64,000 nt of DNA, from NCBI GenBank assembly GCA_022316685.1, contig JAKJHU010000165.1, forward strand, positions 682,001 to 746,000, in the 5' to 3' direction. Source of the stretch: Progne subis subis. Lineage: Eukaryota; Chordata; Aves; Passeriformes; Hirundinidae. The notes under the pieces are model-generated. The model searched no databases and was not told the origin of the DNA. It worked only from the letters and a program-made list of their open reading frames with translations. The first letter of the stretch is position 1. Every line of letters starts with the position of its first letter. The position numbers were made by a program, and so were the translations under genes. This document shows positions 11,089 to 24,110 of the stretch, piece by piece.

Positions 11089-11524
11089 TGCCTTTTTTGG
11101 GCTATCTAAAGACAGAGGCTAGACAAGATTTAGAGAATAAAAAGCAATTCAATTTATTGAAGGGCCTCCAGGTACATTTTGGGCAGACGAAGCCCCCCAG
11201 GGGCTGCACCCAAAATGGACAATGGTCACGGGTTTCACACTTTTATAAGTTTGGTCCATTTGCATGTTGGGGTTCATCTCCCAATTACAGCTTCAGGTAA
11301 TGAAGTCATTGACCCCAGGTTTGCTCCCCCAGCTCACTTTTGTTTCCATCTCTCAGGCCTGAGGCAGTGAGGTGTCCTTGATCCCCAGGCCTGGAGAGGA
11401 ATTGCTGTGTGTGACCAAAATGGGAGAGCAGCAGCTCCCACTGTGCGTGGGGTTTGGAGTTCTACACTAAAGAACTGCAGGATTACAAATATATGGAATA
11501 TATAAAAGCTGAAACACTAAGGCA
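11089..11524 (-). mobile_element. Candidate solo LTR (family 2), antisense
   Basis: The block has inverted ends TGCCTT...AAGGCA, a minus-strand AATAAA signal at 11153-11158 and a minus-strand TATA-like TTATAAAA near 11241-11249, the spacing expected for an LTR pointing left. The interior (GGGCAGACGAAGCCCCCCAG, CACTTTTATAAGTTTGGTCC) looks like passerine LTR sequence. No clear target duplication is seen: left flank ends AGTGA and right begins TGATA. The boundaries are therefore an inference. Confidence 0.6.
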
Positions 11525-14500
11525 TGATAGGGACTGTGGGGAGATGTTTGGAATGGGTGCAGCAGCTTTGTGCCAGCAGGAGCCTGGCAGGGGACACAGC
11601 TCCAGCTGTGCTGGCACCTCGGAGGGAAAAAGAGGTAGGAAAAAGGGATTTAATTCTTTTTCTCACCCTTTTCTGAGCAGTCTGGATCATGGATGCTTCA
11701 TCCCACCAAACAGCCTCTCCGTGCTGTGCTCCAGGCTCCCTGGGCCATCTCTGTGTCTCTGCTGTCCCAGGTCACTGAGGTTTTTGTGGGTTGGAGCAGC
11801 TCCTCGGGAGGCAGCACAGCCCCATCCCGACCTCCCTGAACCCAGCTGGCTCGGGGACTTGCCCAGCTGAATTTCAGGACAAGTTTTCCCATCCTGAGGG
11901 CTTTTGCCAGATTGAGATCATAAAACCTTTGCCCGCAAGATGTGCAGAGGTGGGAGGGGAGCGGTGCTGATTAACTTGTCACAATGGCAAAGTGTTCTTC
12001 TGTCCTCCTTCCCCTCATTACAGAGACAATCCTTCATTTCCCTGCACATTTGTTCCCAGTTCACTGCTACCTGCTGCGATCTGACTTCGCCTGGTGCTAA
12101 TTATTTGCAGCAGAAGAGCTGCATCATGGAAAGAGATGAGATTCTGGCTTTCCTCCTTGCTTTTAGTCTGTTCCAAGGCTGTGCTTAAAAGGGAGAGGAA
12201 AGAGAGGAAAAAAGCAGAATTTTTTTCCCCTTTTTCTTTGCTCATCACCCTTTTTAACAAAGCCATCATTGCAAACATGAAACGAGGGAGAAATTTTTCT
12301 TTTTTGGTTTCTTTCAGGAGGGGGCAGAGAGCAGTGACTGATCCTACTGAATGTGGGTCCTTTGCTCCTTCTGAGTTTTTGGTTAGTCCAGGAGAGGTGC
12401 ACTTCCTTTATTTGCCCTTCTCTTTAGCCACAATGGAAATCAAACCCTGGGATACAAAAATGATACATAGGAGACCTAAATTTGAATTTCCTGGGGCCTC
12501 TGCTTTGTCCTGGGAGTGGAGACTTGAACAGAAGCAGAGGTTCATCCTGCAATTGCAGCAGGCTGAGGCGAGGAGATAAATGGGGCTTTTCAACTCCTTT
12601 TTCTGCCTTTGTCGGGGCCACCTTCGAGCCAGGCTTGCCCAGCTGTGCCACTTGCACTTTTCAGATCAGATTAGGGCGAATCAAAGCCAAATTGGCACAA
12701 GCTGAATGTGAAGACAAAGCAAAGGAGGGAGGAAGATGCATTGAAGGCTTCACCTCTGTGCTGTTCCTCTTCTCTTCCCAGAAATACAGGACAGTTCCCA
12801 GAGCTGGCCTGAAGCCTCGTGTAGCTGTGGCAGTGATTAAAGTGACTCTGAAGCCTGGCTGGGGGCTCAGAGATCATTCTCTCCCTGATCCTTCCATCCT
12901 TCATCAGCTGCTGGAGGGGAAGCTGAGTTTTCCCCTCTCTGGAGCACTGAGGAGGCAGCAGGAGCAGCTCTCCCCATGCAGGATTGATGGAGCCAGTGCT
13001 TATTCCTCAGCACTGGATATTGGGAGGGGCTAAGCAGCTCTTTGGGCTCAGTCTGGAGCTTTCCCAGTGGGATCCTGGCTGGCTGCAGCTCCAGGTGAAA
13101 TAGGAACAAATGTTTCTTTGGGAGCCTGAGCAGCCTGGGGTGGGTGAGGAGCCACAGAGCTTTGTAAGCTCAGACCTCTGGGCTTTCCTTCCTTTATAAA
13201 CTCTGACTTTTCAGCAAACCGCAGTAAAACTTTATCTTAGAGGTGCCAACTGTCACCAGCAAAAAGGAATTCTAAAAAATTTCTGGCTTTTCAGGTGAAT
13301 CCATTGTTTGGTTTCCTCTCATTCCAGCAGTTTTGAGTGTCCTCTCCCTGTGCCCCATGGATGGGCTCGCTTTCAGCTCCCTCAGGTTTTTTCCTTGCCC
13401 AAATGAGGGGCATTCCCATGCTCTCTCTTCTTGTTCCATGTGGCCTTTCCAATCAAGATGCTTTGCCTGTGTTCAGTGATGACCTGGTCCTGATTTTTAG
13501 AACCATTTGGAACCAGTGATTTAACAATACACCACATTCATCTTTACTCATGTTTTCAGAGCACTAAGTCAGAGGCATCAAATTATTTTTAGTTTTGCCT
13601 GCAGATTTCTGAGGATTTTGTCTGTGGATGAGAATAATCAAAGTCAGCTCATCCTGAACTTTTCATGATCCTTGCTGTGGTAAAAATTGATGTTGTGGGA
13701 AGAAATCAATGTTTTTCCTGCTCTCCTGTTATTCTGTTTGCAGCTCTTGTGGGTGCAAAGTGTCAGCTGAGATTTGTCCTCTTGGGTTTGCATCTTCCCA
13801 GCTCTGGGTCATGTCCAGGCAGCTGGAAATTGCACTGCTTTTCTATTCACTCCTGTATCTATTCAGATTTTTCTTCCCTGAGCCAAGTTTCTATCTTCTA
13901 ACATCCTCCCAGCTTTGTGTGCCACAGGGAATAAATCTCTCCTTCGTCTCCCCCATCCCTTCCCCGTGTCCCTTTCCTTCTGCTGTAGCTGCTCCAGCCT
14001 CTGCTGTGGTTGCCTTTCCTCTTCTCCTTCAGCAGTTTGAGTGAGAAATTCCAAAGGCTGGTGCCTTTGGGGTGCCTGATCCCTGATGTGATCCCTGCAG
14101 GGCTGCTGCTGCCTCCCTGGCAGCGCCTGCCAGGCTCTCAGAGCTGGGCTGAGCTGTGTCCTCTGAGAGATCAAAGAGCCCCTGCTGCTGCTGGGTCCCC
14201 GGTGACAGAGCACCCTGCTGAGGGAAAACGCTTCAGGAATTGTGGAGAGACGCCATCCCCTGTCCCTGCTCAGATCCTGGGCAGTCCTCTTGTCCTTCAG
14301 ATCTCGCCCTTCCTACCCAGCGTCCTGCCTGCCTCCCTCTGCCCTTTCGGGAGCCACTCAGCACCCAGCAGGGCTGGGGATGCTCAGCAGCTCCCCAGGC
14401 TCTTCCTGCACCTTCAGCCAGGCCACTGAGCACCTGCTTTTCTCTGTTCCCAGTGCCCCTCTCCCTCCTCCCTGTGGGCTCTGTCTGCTCAAAGCCCCTC

Positions 14501-15636
14501 GCTGCCTCTGCCTTTCAAAGAGCAGCTTTGCAGAAGGTAAAATAGATGTTTAACCCCACTGAGGCTTTGTGTCCTTCGCTGCACAAACAGTCCCAGCCAC
14601 AAAGGTGTTGGGGTTATTTCGTTGCATCCTGCAGAGGCCTTCCATTATAAAGGATTTGCTGTTCCCCAGGAACACAAAACACAGGAAGACAAAACACGGA
14701 GTTCTGCACCTGCAGCATAAATTCTGCTCCTGGGGCAACAATCTGCTTTTCTACAGCGCAGGGATGCTGCCGTGGTTGGGGGTGAAATGTTGGGAACGTT
14801 AGCTGGATCAGATCCTGCTGCAGCGAGACAGGAGTGGCTTTGCAGGATTTTGTGTTTGAGGTGGGAAACCCAATCCCACAAGGACAAAAGACCCATGGAA
14901 TGGCAGGAGGTGAGGAGGGGTCACTCAGCAGGAATTTGTCTATTTTGGCTCACCCAAGCACTCGGAATTTGGTTGGATTGGGACAAGGTGGCAAATCCCA
15001 GCATAAAAACACAGAGCTGAGAGGGACAGGAACAATGAACTCTCTGTTTCCTTCTCAGGGTTGATTAACCAAAATAAATGGTAGGAGATGAGCTTCCAGC
15101 CTTAAAGTGCAATTTTGTGCTTGCCTGTGGATGCTCTTGGGACAAGGGAATTTTGGGGCTGTGTGGTGCCAGCGCTGAGCAGTTCCCTGAGGATCTCCTG
15201 AGGGATGGACCTCCCTGAGCAGTGGCCGTGGCCTGCCAAGAGCACGAGCTGTGGTTTTACTGACAGATGGAGATGGCTTTGTGGTGCTCTCACCTCTCTT
15301 CTATCTGTTCAGTGTCTCGGGTGCCACAGGAGCATCTTCTGCTCTCTGCAATTCCTCTGCAGCCTCTCAGGGTGTGGCAAATCCCGCTGGGAAAAGCCAG
15401 AGGCCATAAAGGAGACTGAAGAGTGCTGCAGCTTTATTGGAATAAAGGGAGTGATCCCCTGGGCCATTACCCCGAAGGTTTTCTCTCTCTCCAGGTTTTG
15501 GAGGGCTCAGCCTCCTTTTATCCCAAACTCTCAGCTGTGTGTTTCCCTCTTCCTTTCCCCATTGCTGAGGCACTAGGAATTTACTGTCTTCAACATAATA
15601 CCCCCTTGAACCTGTGACTTTCCCCCAAAGTGCAGA

Positions 15637-15918
15637 AATTGCAGAGCTTTGAGGATGGATCAGTTCTTGCCCAAGCTGCTGATGCACAAAAGCCAAAGCA
15701 GGAGGATGCTGCATTTGGAATGCTCCATCCCAGCTCTCTGCTGTCACACAGGAAGTTGATCACACACTCAGGGGATGAAGATTGTGATTTATTGATTTTT
15801 TTTTTAATATATATTTGGTCGCTATGACAGTATTTTTAATTTAAGGCCAGCGTGGATAAAGTGGTTGTAAGAATTTAATTAGTTTATTATGGTTACTGAC
15901 CCTGGTGGTTGTTCAGGA
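15637..15918. repeat. Dispersed duplication, copy 1
   Basis: Shares with 16691-16964 the ordered blocks GCAGAGCTTTGAGGATGGAT, CATCCCAGCTCTCTGCTGTC, AAGGCCAGCGTGGATAAAGT and ACTGACCCTGGTGGTTGTTC, with a T-rich patch in the middle. Roughly 85% identity by eye. Flanks on both sides differ, so the edges near 15637 and 15918 are real. It is not recognised as a known transposon. Confidence 0.82.
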
Positions 15919-16351
15919 AATTCAGGGTCGTGCCAAACCATTTCTCCCATTACCATGGAGTTCAGGAATTCAAACTGGTTAAACTCTCGGGGTTCTGTAA
16001 CAAACTTGTGCGGCTTGAGGTTGGGAGAGACATTAAAACCCATTTCAAAGATATCAACACCCATTTCTCCTTAAAGACCTTCACAGCTGTGTGTAAAGCC
16101 ATCAGCCATCTTTCCCATCCTTGGGGAAAATCCCTCCTGAGCAGCTGCTCCCGCTCAAACCTCAGCAGAAAATCGGCACCAGGTGTGTTTGGAGGGTCCT
16201 TCCTCGCCGAGTGAGACAGGAGAGGGATTTTAAACGCCCTGCGCTGGCTGTCCCCATGCCTCCTGCATTTCACCTGCCATCCAGGCTCGGCTTTATGCAT
16301 TCCTTGGATGTATTCGGGCTGGAGACCAAGCCAATCCTAAAACTCAGGGGA

Positions 16352-16376
16352 TTTTTTTTTTTTTTTTTTTTTTTTT
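16352..16376. repeat. Poly-T tract
   Basis: Twenty-five consecutive T bases lie between the two copies of the dispersed duplication. Confidence 0.85.
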
Positions 16377-16690
16377 CCCCTTTTAAATGTTAATTTGAAG
16401 ACTTGAAATTCCGAAAGTTCTTCTCAGCCGCTTTCCAGGAGTGGCTGGCGGAGCCCTTCCAAGATCTGCTGTCGTCTCAACAACACTTCTCAACATCCAG
16501 CTCCTGTGTAAAGTCTGAGATTTCCCGAGATCCGAACGTGGGATCCTTCTCAATGAGGAGCTAATTACCTGCGCTGTAATTACCAGTGGCTAATCACCAG
16601 CACTATTAGCGGTATCGATGACAGCGCTGCTGGCTCGTCTCTCTCTGCCTCTTCCCCGCGTTTCTGGCTGATTTCTGAGCAGCAAACCCG

Positions 16691-16964
16691 AATTGCAGAG
16701 CTTTGAGGATGGATCAGCCTTGCCCTGGCCGTGTGCCACGAAAGCCAAAGCAGTGGGAGCATTTGGGATGCTCCATCCCAGCTCTCTGCTGTCACACAGA
16801 AAGTTAATCACACCCTCAGGGGATGAGGATTGTGGTTTGTTGATTATTTTTTTTCCCCCTCTCTTTGTTGTGACAGTATTTTTAATTGAAGGCCAGCGTG
16901 GATAAAGTAGTTGTAAGAATTTGATTAGTTTATTACGGTTACTGACCCTGGTGGTTGTTCAGGA
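16691..16964. repeat. Dispersed duplication, copy 2
   Basis: Direct-orientation partner of 15637-15918, 1.05 kb downstream. It ends at the same base (GTTCAGGA) and then diverges. The T-rich middle has changed more than the rest. Confidence 0.82.
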
Positions 16965-17224
16965 GCTGCCTCTGTCTCTTTTGTGGCTCGGGGGGCTCTG
17001 GAATTGCCCTGGAGCGGCTGTGGCAGTGCATAACTCACACCGAGATTGATTCCACTCCTCGCCCACCGAGGTGGAAAGCGACAACCATCCATTTCCTGGT
17101 GCCATTAAGCACTGGCTGCTCTCGAGGAGAAAAGTGTGACACACCGAGCCTGCCTGGATGTGGTTTCCATGATGGATGCACTGCCTTGGAATCCTGTCTA
17201 TTCTGTCTCTGTGGAATCAGCTAC

Positions 17225-17360
17225 AGCATGGGCAGGGACACCTTCCACTGTCCCAAACTCCAACCCTCATCCATCCTGGCCTGGGACACATCCAGGGATC
17301 CAGGGACAGCCACAGCTTCTCTGTGCCAAGGCCTCTCTGCCCTCACAAAAAACATCATTA
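17225..17360 (-). mobile_element. CR1 3' fragment, antisense
   Basis: GGGCAGGGACACCTTCCACT, CATCCATCCTGGCCTGGGAC and CAGGGATCCAGGGACAGCCA are the reverse complement of the CR1 3' region. The extreme 3' tail is missing. Confidence 0.7.
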
Positions 17361-17999
17361 CACATTCCAGCACTGGCCGAAGGGTGGAAAACCAGCTCTG
17401 AAAAAAAAATCCTAGAGGTAAAACTGGGCAGGAAGCAGCAAATTTCTGTTCAGGTTTTTCCTTTCTGGTGATTTGGGAGATTTTTGCAAGTCAATGGCAT
17501 AAATAGGAATTATGCTGAATAAAAGAGGAAACCTATTTACTGCTCCCAATCCTTCCCATGGGGCTCTCTGTGTTTTCATTTGGAGCTGGCAGGGAAACTT
17601 CAGTTGAAATATTTTTAGATGAAATATGGCATTTTGATATCATCCCCCCCACTTTTCTTTGAATGTATTCTGAAATTTGTTGAAGAGCTCTCAAAGGGAA
17701 ATTCTGGGAGTTTTCCAGTTGCAGCAAATGGGGAATATTTCAGTTCCTAAATGGTAATGGATGTAGTGGAAGAGACACACATCATTAATTATTACATTTC
17801 ATATAGAAAACCCTCTTTTTTAACAAGCCCCAGCTTCACCAAACCTCTCTCCCATCTCCTGAAATGAGAAAGAGCATGTTGAGTTCCTTTCACCAGGAAG
17901 ATCCTAAATCAAGACACTCCAGTTCTGAACCTGAATTCAGAAGGATTTAAAGGCAGAGACCCAAGGAATTGCCTTCTCCTGGAAGTTACATTCCCAACT

Positions 18000-18795
18000 T
18001 CTACAGACACGCCTGGACAAGGATGGGGACAAGCTGGAGCAGAGGAACCTCAGGAGATTGCAACCAGGCCGGGTGCTGGAGCTGCCCTGGGTCAGGACAA
18101 CCCCAGGATCAATCCAGGCTGGGCTGAGCAGAGGGAGCAGCCCTGGGAGAGGGACCTGGGGCTGCTGTGGGTGAGAGCTGGAGCTGCCCCAGCCCTGAGC
18201 CCCTGCCCTGGGCTGAGCCCAGCCTGGGCAGCAGGGAGGGGGATTGTGCCCCTGTGCCCCTGTGCCCAGGTGAGAGCCCACCTGCAGAGCTGCCCCAGCC
18301 CTGGGCCAGCACAGGAAGGAGCTGGAGCTGCTGGAGAGATCCAGAGGAGGCTCCAGGGGGATCAGAGGGATGGAGCAGCTCTGCTGGAGGAAAGGCTGGG
18401 ACAGCTGGGAGTGTTCACCTGGAGAGGAGAAGCTTTGGGGTGACCTCGGTGTGGCCTGGCAGGGCCTGGAGGGGCAACAGGAAAGATGGAGAGAGACAAT
18501 TGACAATGGCCTGGAGTGAGAGGACAAGGGGAAATGGCTTTAAGCTCACAGAGGGCAGGGCTGGATGGGAAATTGGGCAGGAATTGTTCCCTGGGAGGGT
18601 GGGCAGGCCCTGGCACAGGGTGCCCAGAGCAGCTGTGGCTGCCCCTGGATCCCTGGCAGTGCCCAAGGCCAGGCTGGACACTGGGGCTGGGAGCAGCCTG
18701 GGACAGTGGGAGGTGTCCCTGCCATGGCAGGGGTGGCACTGGATGAGCTTTGAGATCCCTCCAACCCAAACCATCCTGGGATTCTGTGGTGGCCA
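18000..18795 (+). mobile_element. CR1 LINE, end of ORF2 plus 3' UTR, sense
   Basis: The longest CR1 piece in the window. It begins in the last part of the reverse-transcriptase ORF (around AGGACAACCCCAGGATCAAT, GAGAGGGACCTGGGGCTGCT) and runs through TGGAGAGGAGAAGCTTTGGG and CTGTGGCTGCCCCTGGATCC to the tail CATCCTGGGATTCTGTG. Frame-shifting indels break the ORF. The 265-residue open frame over it is not in the ORF2 frame and is not a gene. Confidence 0.86.
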
Positions 18796-20699
18796 GAGCT
18801 GCCAGTTCCAGGGAGCAGGAGGGCACAGGTTTAACCTCACAATGTCCCTCACTGGTGCCTTGGGAGAGCTGTGTTTGGCTGTACAGAAACTGCTGAAGGT
18901 TTGCAACTTCCAGCAGTTTCCCCCTCATTTTCTTACCCTTTTAAAGTTCAGACCTTCCACTTGAGATTTTGCACTCTGATCCTTGTGGCTCCTTTCTGTT
19001 TTGTGATTCTGCAATATAAAGTTGCGATAAAAGGGACAAGTCCTGGGTAACTTTTCCTGTCCTCAGGCCAGACAGGACCTGGCAGAAGATGAAAAGCTCT
19101 GCAAGGAGAGCTCTCCCTTTGCTGCTCCTGAGGGGTGAGGGAGCAGTGCCATGGCTCATCTGCTGTCCTTCCTGCCCACGGGGGTCCTCCAGGAAACTTC
19201 CCACTGCCGTCGTCTCCTCCTCTGGGAGATCTGTGCTGACGCGAGCCCGTAACGCCACACCGGGAAAATGAAACGCACGCTGTCGCCTCGTGCTGTCTGA
19301 TCGCATTCCCCCTGCTCCACACACGGACCCAGACTGAGGGAAGGCCCCGGGCTGCAGGGGCTGCAGCAGGAGTGAGAGCATGAGGAGGGAAGAGGGGTGA
19401 CCCAGCTGACACGTGCGGGATCTTGGGTCACCCTGGGGATGCGCTGAGTGCCAAGGAGCAGCTGTCAGCTCAGAGCTCTTTTGGCTCCCTCTGTTCCAAG
19501 GACGGGGTCAGGGGCTGTCCTGGCAGGTGGGGACAGGAGAGGGGAGTCAGGAGCTGCCAAAATGCAGATTCCAGCTCAGCCCTCCCGTCAGTGCCGGGTT
19601 CTCCCTCAGTCCCTCCTCCGTGGGTCACATTCCTGCCAAAGGAAGCCAAAGTGGCACCTTTGAGGGAACAGCTGCAGATTGAGAATGCAAAGCTGCCCCT
19701 GGCACTTGGAGCTCCTTTTCCTCCCATTCCTCCACCCTTCTCCCAGCTCCTGCTCCTTGCTGGCTTTTGATGAGCACACGTGGACTGATTAGGTGGGATT
19801 TTAGTAAAAATCATTAGCTAGGTGATTAATTAATACTTAAATGAAGGTGTGAAGGACACAGAAGAGTTAAGACGTGCTGGGGGACTGAAGCCTCACAATC
19901 CCACATTTATCCACACAAAGCTCTTGTGGGAGACACTGCAGTGTGTGCCTGAAACAGGGATTGCAGGGGCTGGTTCAGAGCCCCATAAATGGCAGCTGGG
20001 CGCCTTCATGTGTCCAGAAAATCGGAACGTTTCCAGAGCTGCCAGGAATCACCTTGGGGAAGGCCCCAGGGTTGTCAGGCCGGTGGCTGCACGTTTTTCT
20101 CACCTTCATTTCAAGCTGGACCAGCAGGAGGTACTTGGGCAGGAGTTCTGTGGTGGCTGGATGACCTTTCCTTTCTGCCTGCCCAGTTCTAGTGATGACA
20201 TCCAGATTCTTGCTTTCCATGGGATTTTAGCAAGCACCAGGATCATTTTTAACCTCAGCCCAGGGCATCTGGGCTATTTCACCTCAACCAATCTCCACTC
20301 AGTTCTCATTTGACTTTTGCTTGTCACAATCACCAAAAGCCTGGGGAAACCTGAAGAAAGGCTGACAGGAAGAGCAGATCCCTTTGGAAAAGTGCTGATG
20401 TCTGTGACTTAATCTTCGCCTCTCGAGGAGATTGTGCTGTGGGGAGAGCTGGAGGATGGTTTTTAGCGTTGAGGATGATAATTTGTGTTTCACGACTGGC
20501 TGTGGTGCGTGCACGTGGAGTTTTTCAGGTCTTTTTCAGGGCGAGAGAGGCAGAGAAGCAGCTGAGGAATAATTCGTTGGACAACAATTAATCCCTTGCT
20601 GCGGTTTCCACTCCTTACTCCCACCCTGGACTCCCCAGGCTCCCTGAACCCCTCTGTGAGGCTGAGGGAGGGCCGTGTGCCTGCGCTGGCTGCCTGTGA

Positions 20700-20891
<192 letters not shown>

Positions 20892-23800
20892 TGAGGTCTG
20901 GTGATGGGCTCCACAATCAGCCCTTGGTGTGGCCAAGCCTGGGGAGGGCCCAGCCAGCACTCGTCGGTTTTGTTGGAATTCTTCCCGAGCGTTTTGCACC
21001 AAAGCTATTGCAAAAGGGTCTCGGTTTGTTTTGAGCAAAACTAAAGGAGCTGAGCCAACTTTATTGCTGAGATCAAAGCAATTGTCCCAATACAATATAA
21101 ATATAATGTAAAAAGTGATCGAGCGCTGGTGCACTGCACCCACACACCCCAGCAGCTGTTCCCATGTTAGGGAAAGAGTTTAAGCCTCAGCCCTGAACTT
21201 TTAAGGAAGAAGGACCAGAAATTGTACGCCTCTCTGACCTTAATTGGCCCAGTGCCAGGACAGAGGCACCTGTTGGATTCTTTAGCTGTTCCTCAAGGAA
21301 TGGGGCTGTTTCCTATTGGGCAGCAGCCAAAAACCCCTCCTAGATCGCTGAACACTTAGGAGAGAGCACGGAGATTCCCGGTGCATTTTCGGGGTGTCTG
21401 AGCAGGTACAAGGGACCTCCCTGCACTGTGCACGGCTTTTATTCTTCAGTCCTGTACAGTTTGTTATTTCCTTCTTTAATTAAATCCTTTTTTTTCAAAA
21501 CACCCCTGATCAGGCCGTCTCGCTAATTATTCTTAAGCCATTTCTGAGAGGCTGCCGGCATCCCTCAGAGCTTGATACGCCTTCGTGGTGTATAACACTA
21601 CAGAATTATCAGAGTGCCCAAAGCCTGCACAGAGGGGAACTGTTCCCTTCCACCACTAATTTCTGCTTTATTCCCTCCCTGCCCCTGCTGGTTTATCAGC
21701 CTTTCTCTCTGTGCTGGTAAAACCCGCCCGAGTGGCGTTTTCTATCAGCTGCCAAGATCTCTTGCACACAACTCCCCCCAGCCCACGTTAACATTGCTTT
21801 GTAACACTGGAACTGAGCATTGCTCTTTATTGCCAGGCGTGAGCAACTTTAACCAGGAGCCAGACACATTAATTTCACAGAAAATAGCGTTTTTATCGGA
21901 CTGCAACGATTACCAATAACCTTGCTGCCTCATGGAGGAGCTGATATTTATGTATTGACATAGCCACAGTCAATTCTTTCATGCAGCACCAGGAAAACGG
22001 GGGGTCATTTCCTCCTTGCTTGCTTTTCAATGTCTGAGCCAAGTGAAAAGGCCTTTTAAAACAATGATGGGGAGGAAAAGAAGCGCTGGTTTCTCAGATG
22101 GATTCCTGGGTGCCATTTCAGACAGATCAGCTTCGTCTTTGCTCTTTACGACTGAAATGTAAAATAGAAATATCAGCAGTTTATGTGGTGCTTTAAACCC
22201 ATTACTTCTTGTGGCGCTGCTCAGGGTGACAATTGAGGGCCACTTGTGTTGTCAGAGTTTTATTTGCTGTGACTTCTCAGCAGCCACTCTTCATTGAAAA
22301 TAAAGAATTCCCTTTCCATTTAGAACTTGTCTTCGCATCAGTTTGCAGCTTTTGTGCAGCCTCAAACTCAGATTAATTCCTGGCTTGCCCAGTGGCTGCA
22401 GCAGGGTTCTCTGGGCTTCTCCCCTTCTCATCCCATCCTGCTTTGAAGGCTCTTGGTGATTTTTGGTCTCTAAAATAAATAAAAATTATTTCAATAAAGC
22501 AGAGCTGAGAATTCCCCTGCAGGGTCGAGGGTGGCTTTGTGCCACTCTGCGCATCACCAGCTGAACTTGTGAGAAACTTGGAATGGAGAAATTATAAAAT
22601 GTACAGTCAACCTCTGCTCCAGTTCCCATCCCTGTGGGAATTCCTGGCTCTTCCATTTCTTTGTTGCCAGGGCTGAATAAATGCCACAGCAATATTGAGT
22701 GAAACCACTGGAAAATGCACATTTTTTATTGAATAACACACGATCCAGAAGGTTTTGTGGAACAGGGAAGTGCATGCAAAAGAGCTGAATCAGGGAATGT
22801 TAAAAAATACTCTGGAAAGGCATTGTTGAGAATACAATGGGATCATAAAAGAGCCTCCTAGTGCAGCTGAATAATAACAGTAATTAAAATCAGCTTAGCA
22901 GTGTTAATAAAATCTTTGAATAAGAATGCAGCGTGGAGGCAAAGCAGAGCAGAGAATCCAGGCTTTAGGACTGAGGCACTGAAAATTGGGGCTGTGCCGT
23001 CGCCGGGGATTTCCCAGGTCTGCTTTGGGGATTTCAGCTCTGAAATGATCTGGAATTCCTTGTCCAGGATTCGGAGGGGGGAGATACAGCCAGGGAGGAC
23101 AGATAGGAGTGGACAGAAATCCCTGGCAGCAGCCCCAGGCAGGAGCTGTTTGCATAAAGGGAAGAGCAAGAGCTCCTGGGATTCTGCTCTAATGGAACTC
23201 TGGAGGATTTGGTCGTTATTCCTGGGAATATCGAATTGCTTTTAAATCCTTCTGCCAGCCTTGACCTGGTTGACTGTTGGATCAAAGAGTGCCACATGTT
23301 AACACTCAGTTTGATTTAAAAAATAAACCAACCCCACCGAGCTGTGTCCTGCTCTCACTTTAAATCCGTTGCCTTTCTGCAGCGAGAGGAAGAATTCAGG
23401 AGTTCTTTTAATTACTTTTCTTTCTCTAATCTCCCTCTACCTCGTTTCATCTTATTTTTTCCTGCTCCAGAGCACCCAGAACCAATCAGCCCAGTCCCCT
23501 CTCTTCCCCTGGAAGCCTCACCAGGTTTCCAATATTTCTAATATCCTCCCTGAGCATTTGGGTCATTTGGTTTTTTTCCCCCCTCGTTTATTTTTGATGC
23601 AAGGCAGGAAGAGCGGAAAGCTGCATTCCAGTGCTTCATAAAATGATCTCTTAATCCTCAGGAGGTTTTTTGCTCTGTAATTTTTTACATATTCTGTGTA
23701 GTTGCTGGAGCTGGACAGGACGTGCCCCTGTCCTTTGCAGTGCTCAAGTTTTTACCTCAAGGGTTTAGAGCCAAGGGAAGTGTGAGTGACTAAAATCTCT

Positions 23801-23919
23801 TTTTTATCTGTGCCCTACCTGCCCTCAGCCAGCAACAATTCTAATTCATCATCACGGTTATTGTTCATTGGCCACTCTGAAGTGCCTTTAATGTTTCTCA
23901 ATAATGCGTAATTTGAATT

Positions 23920-24110
23920 ATCACAGAATCCCAGGCTGGCTTGGGGTGGGAGCCTCATCCAGCCTGGCCTTGGGCACTGCCAGGGATCCAGGGGCAGCCA
24001 CAGCTGCTCTGGGCACCCTGTGCCAGGGCCTCAACACCCTCACAGGGAACAATTCCTGCCCAATCTCCCATCCAGCCCTCTCCTCCTTCAGTCTGAAGGC
24101 AGCTGTGCTT
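23920..24110 (-). mobile_element. CR1 3' end, antisense
   Basis: ATCACAGAATCCCAGGCTGG, CAGCCTGGCCTTGGGCACTG, CTGCTCTGGGCACCCTGTGC and AGGGAACAATTCCTGCCCAA form an antisense CR1 3' end close in sequence to the piece at 38350, pointing to one fairly young subfamily. Confidence 0.86.

Noticed and set aside
15365..15636. Possible antisense LTR (TTTATT and CCTTTTATCC motifs)
   Set aside because: No matching ends or target duplication could be placed and no second copy occurs in the window, so it is left unannotated.
18167..18964. Open frame of 265 codons on the + strand
   Set aside because: Lies in the CR1 3' part but does not follow the ORF2 frame; no protein family is recognised.
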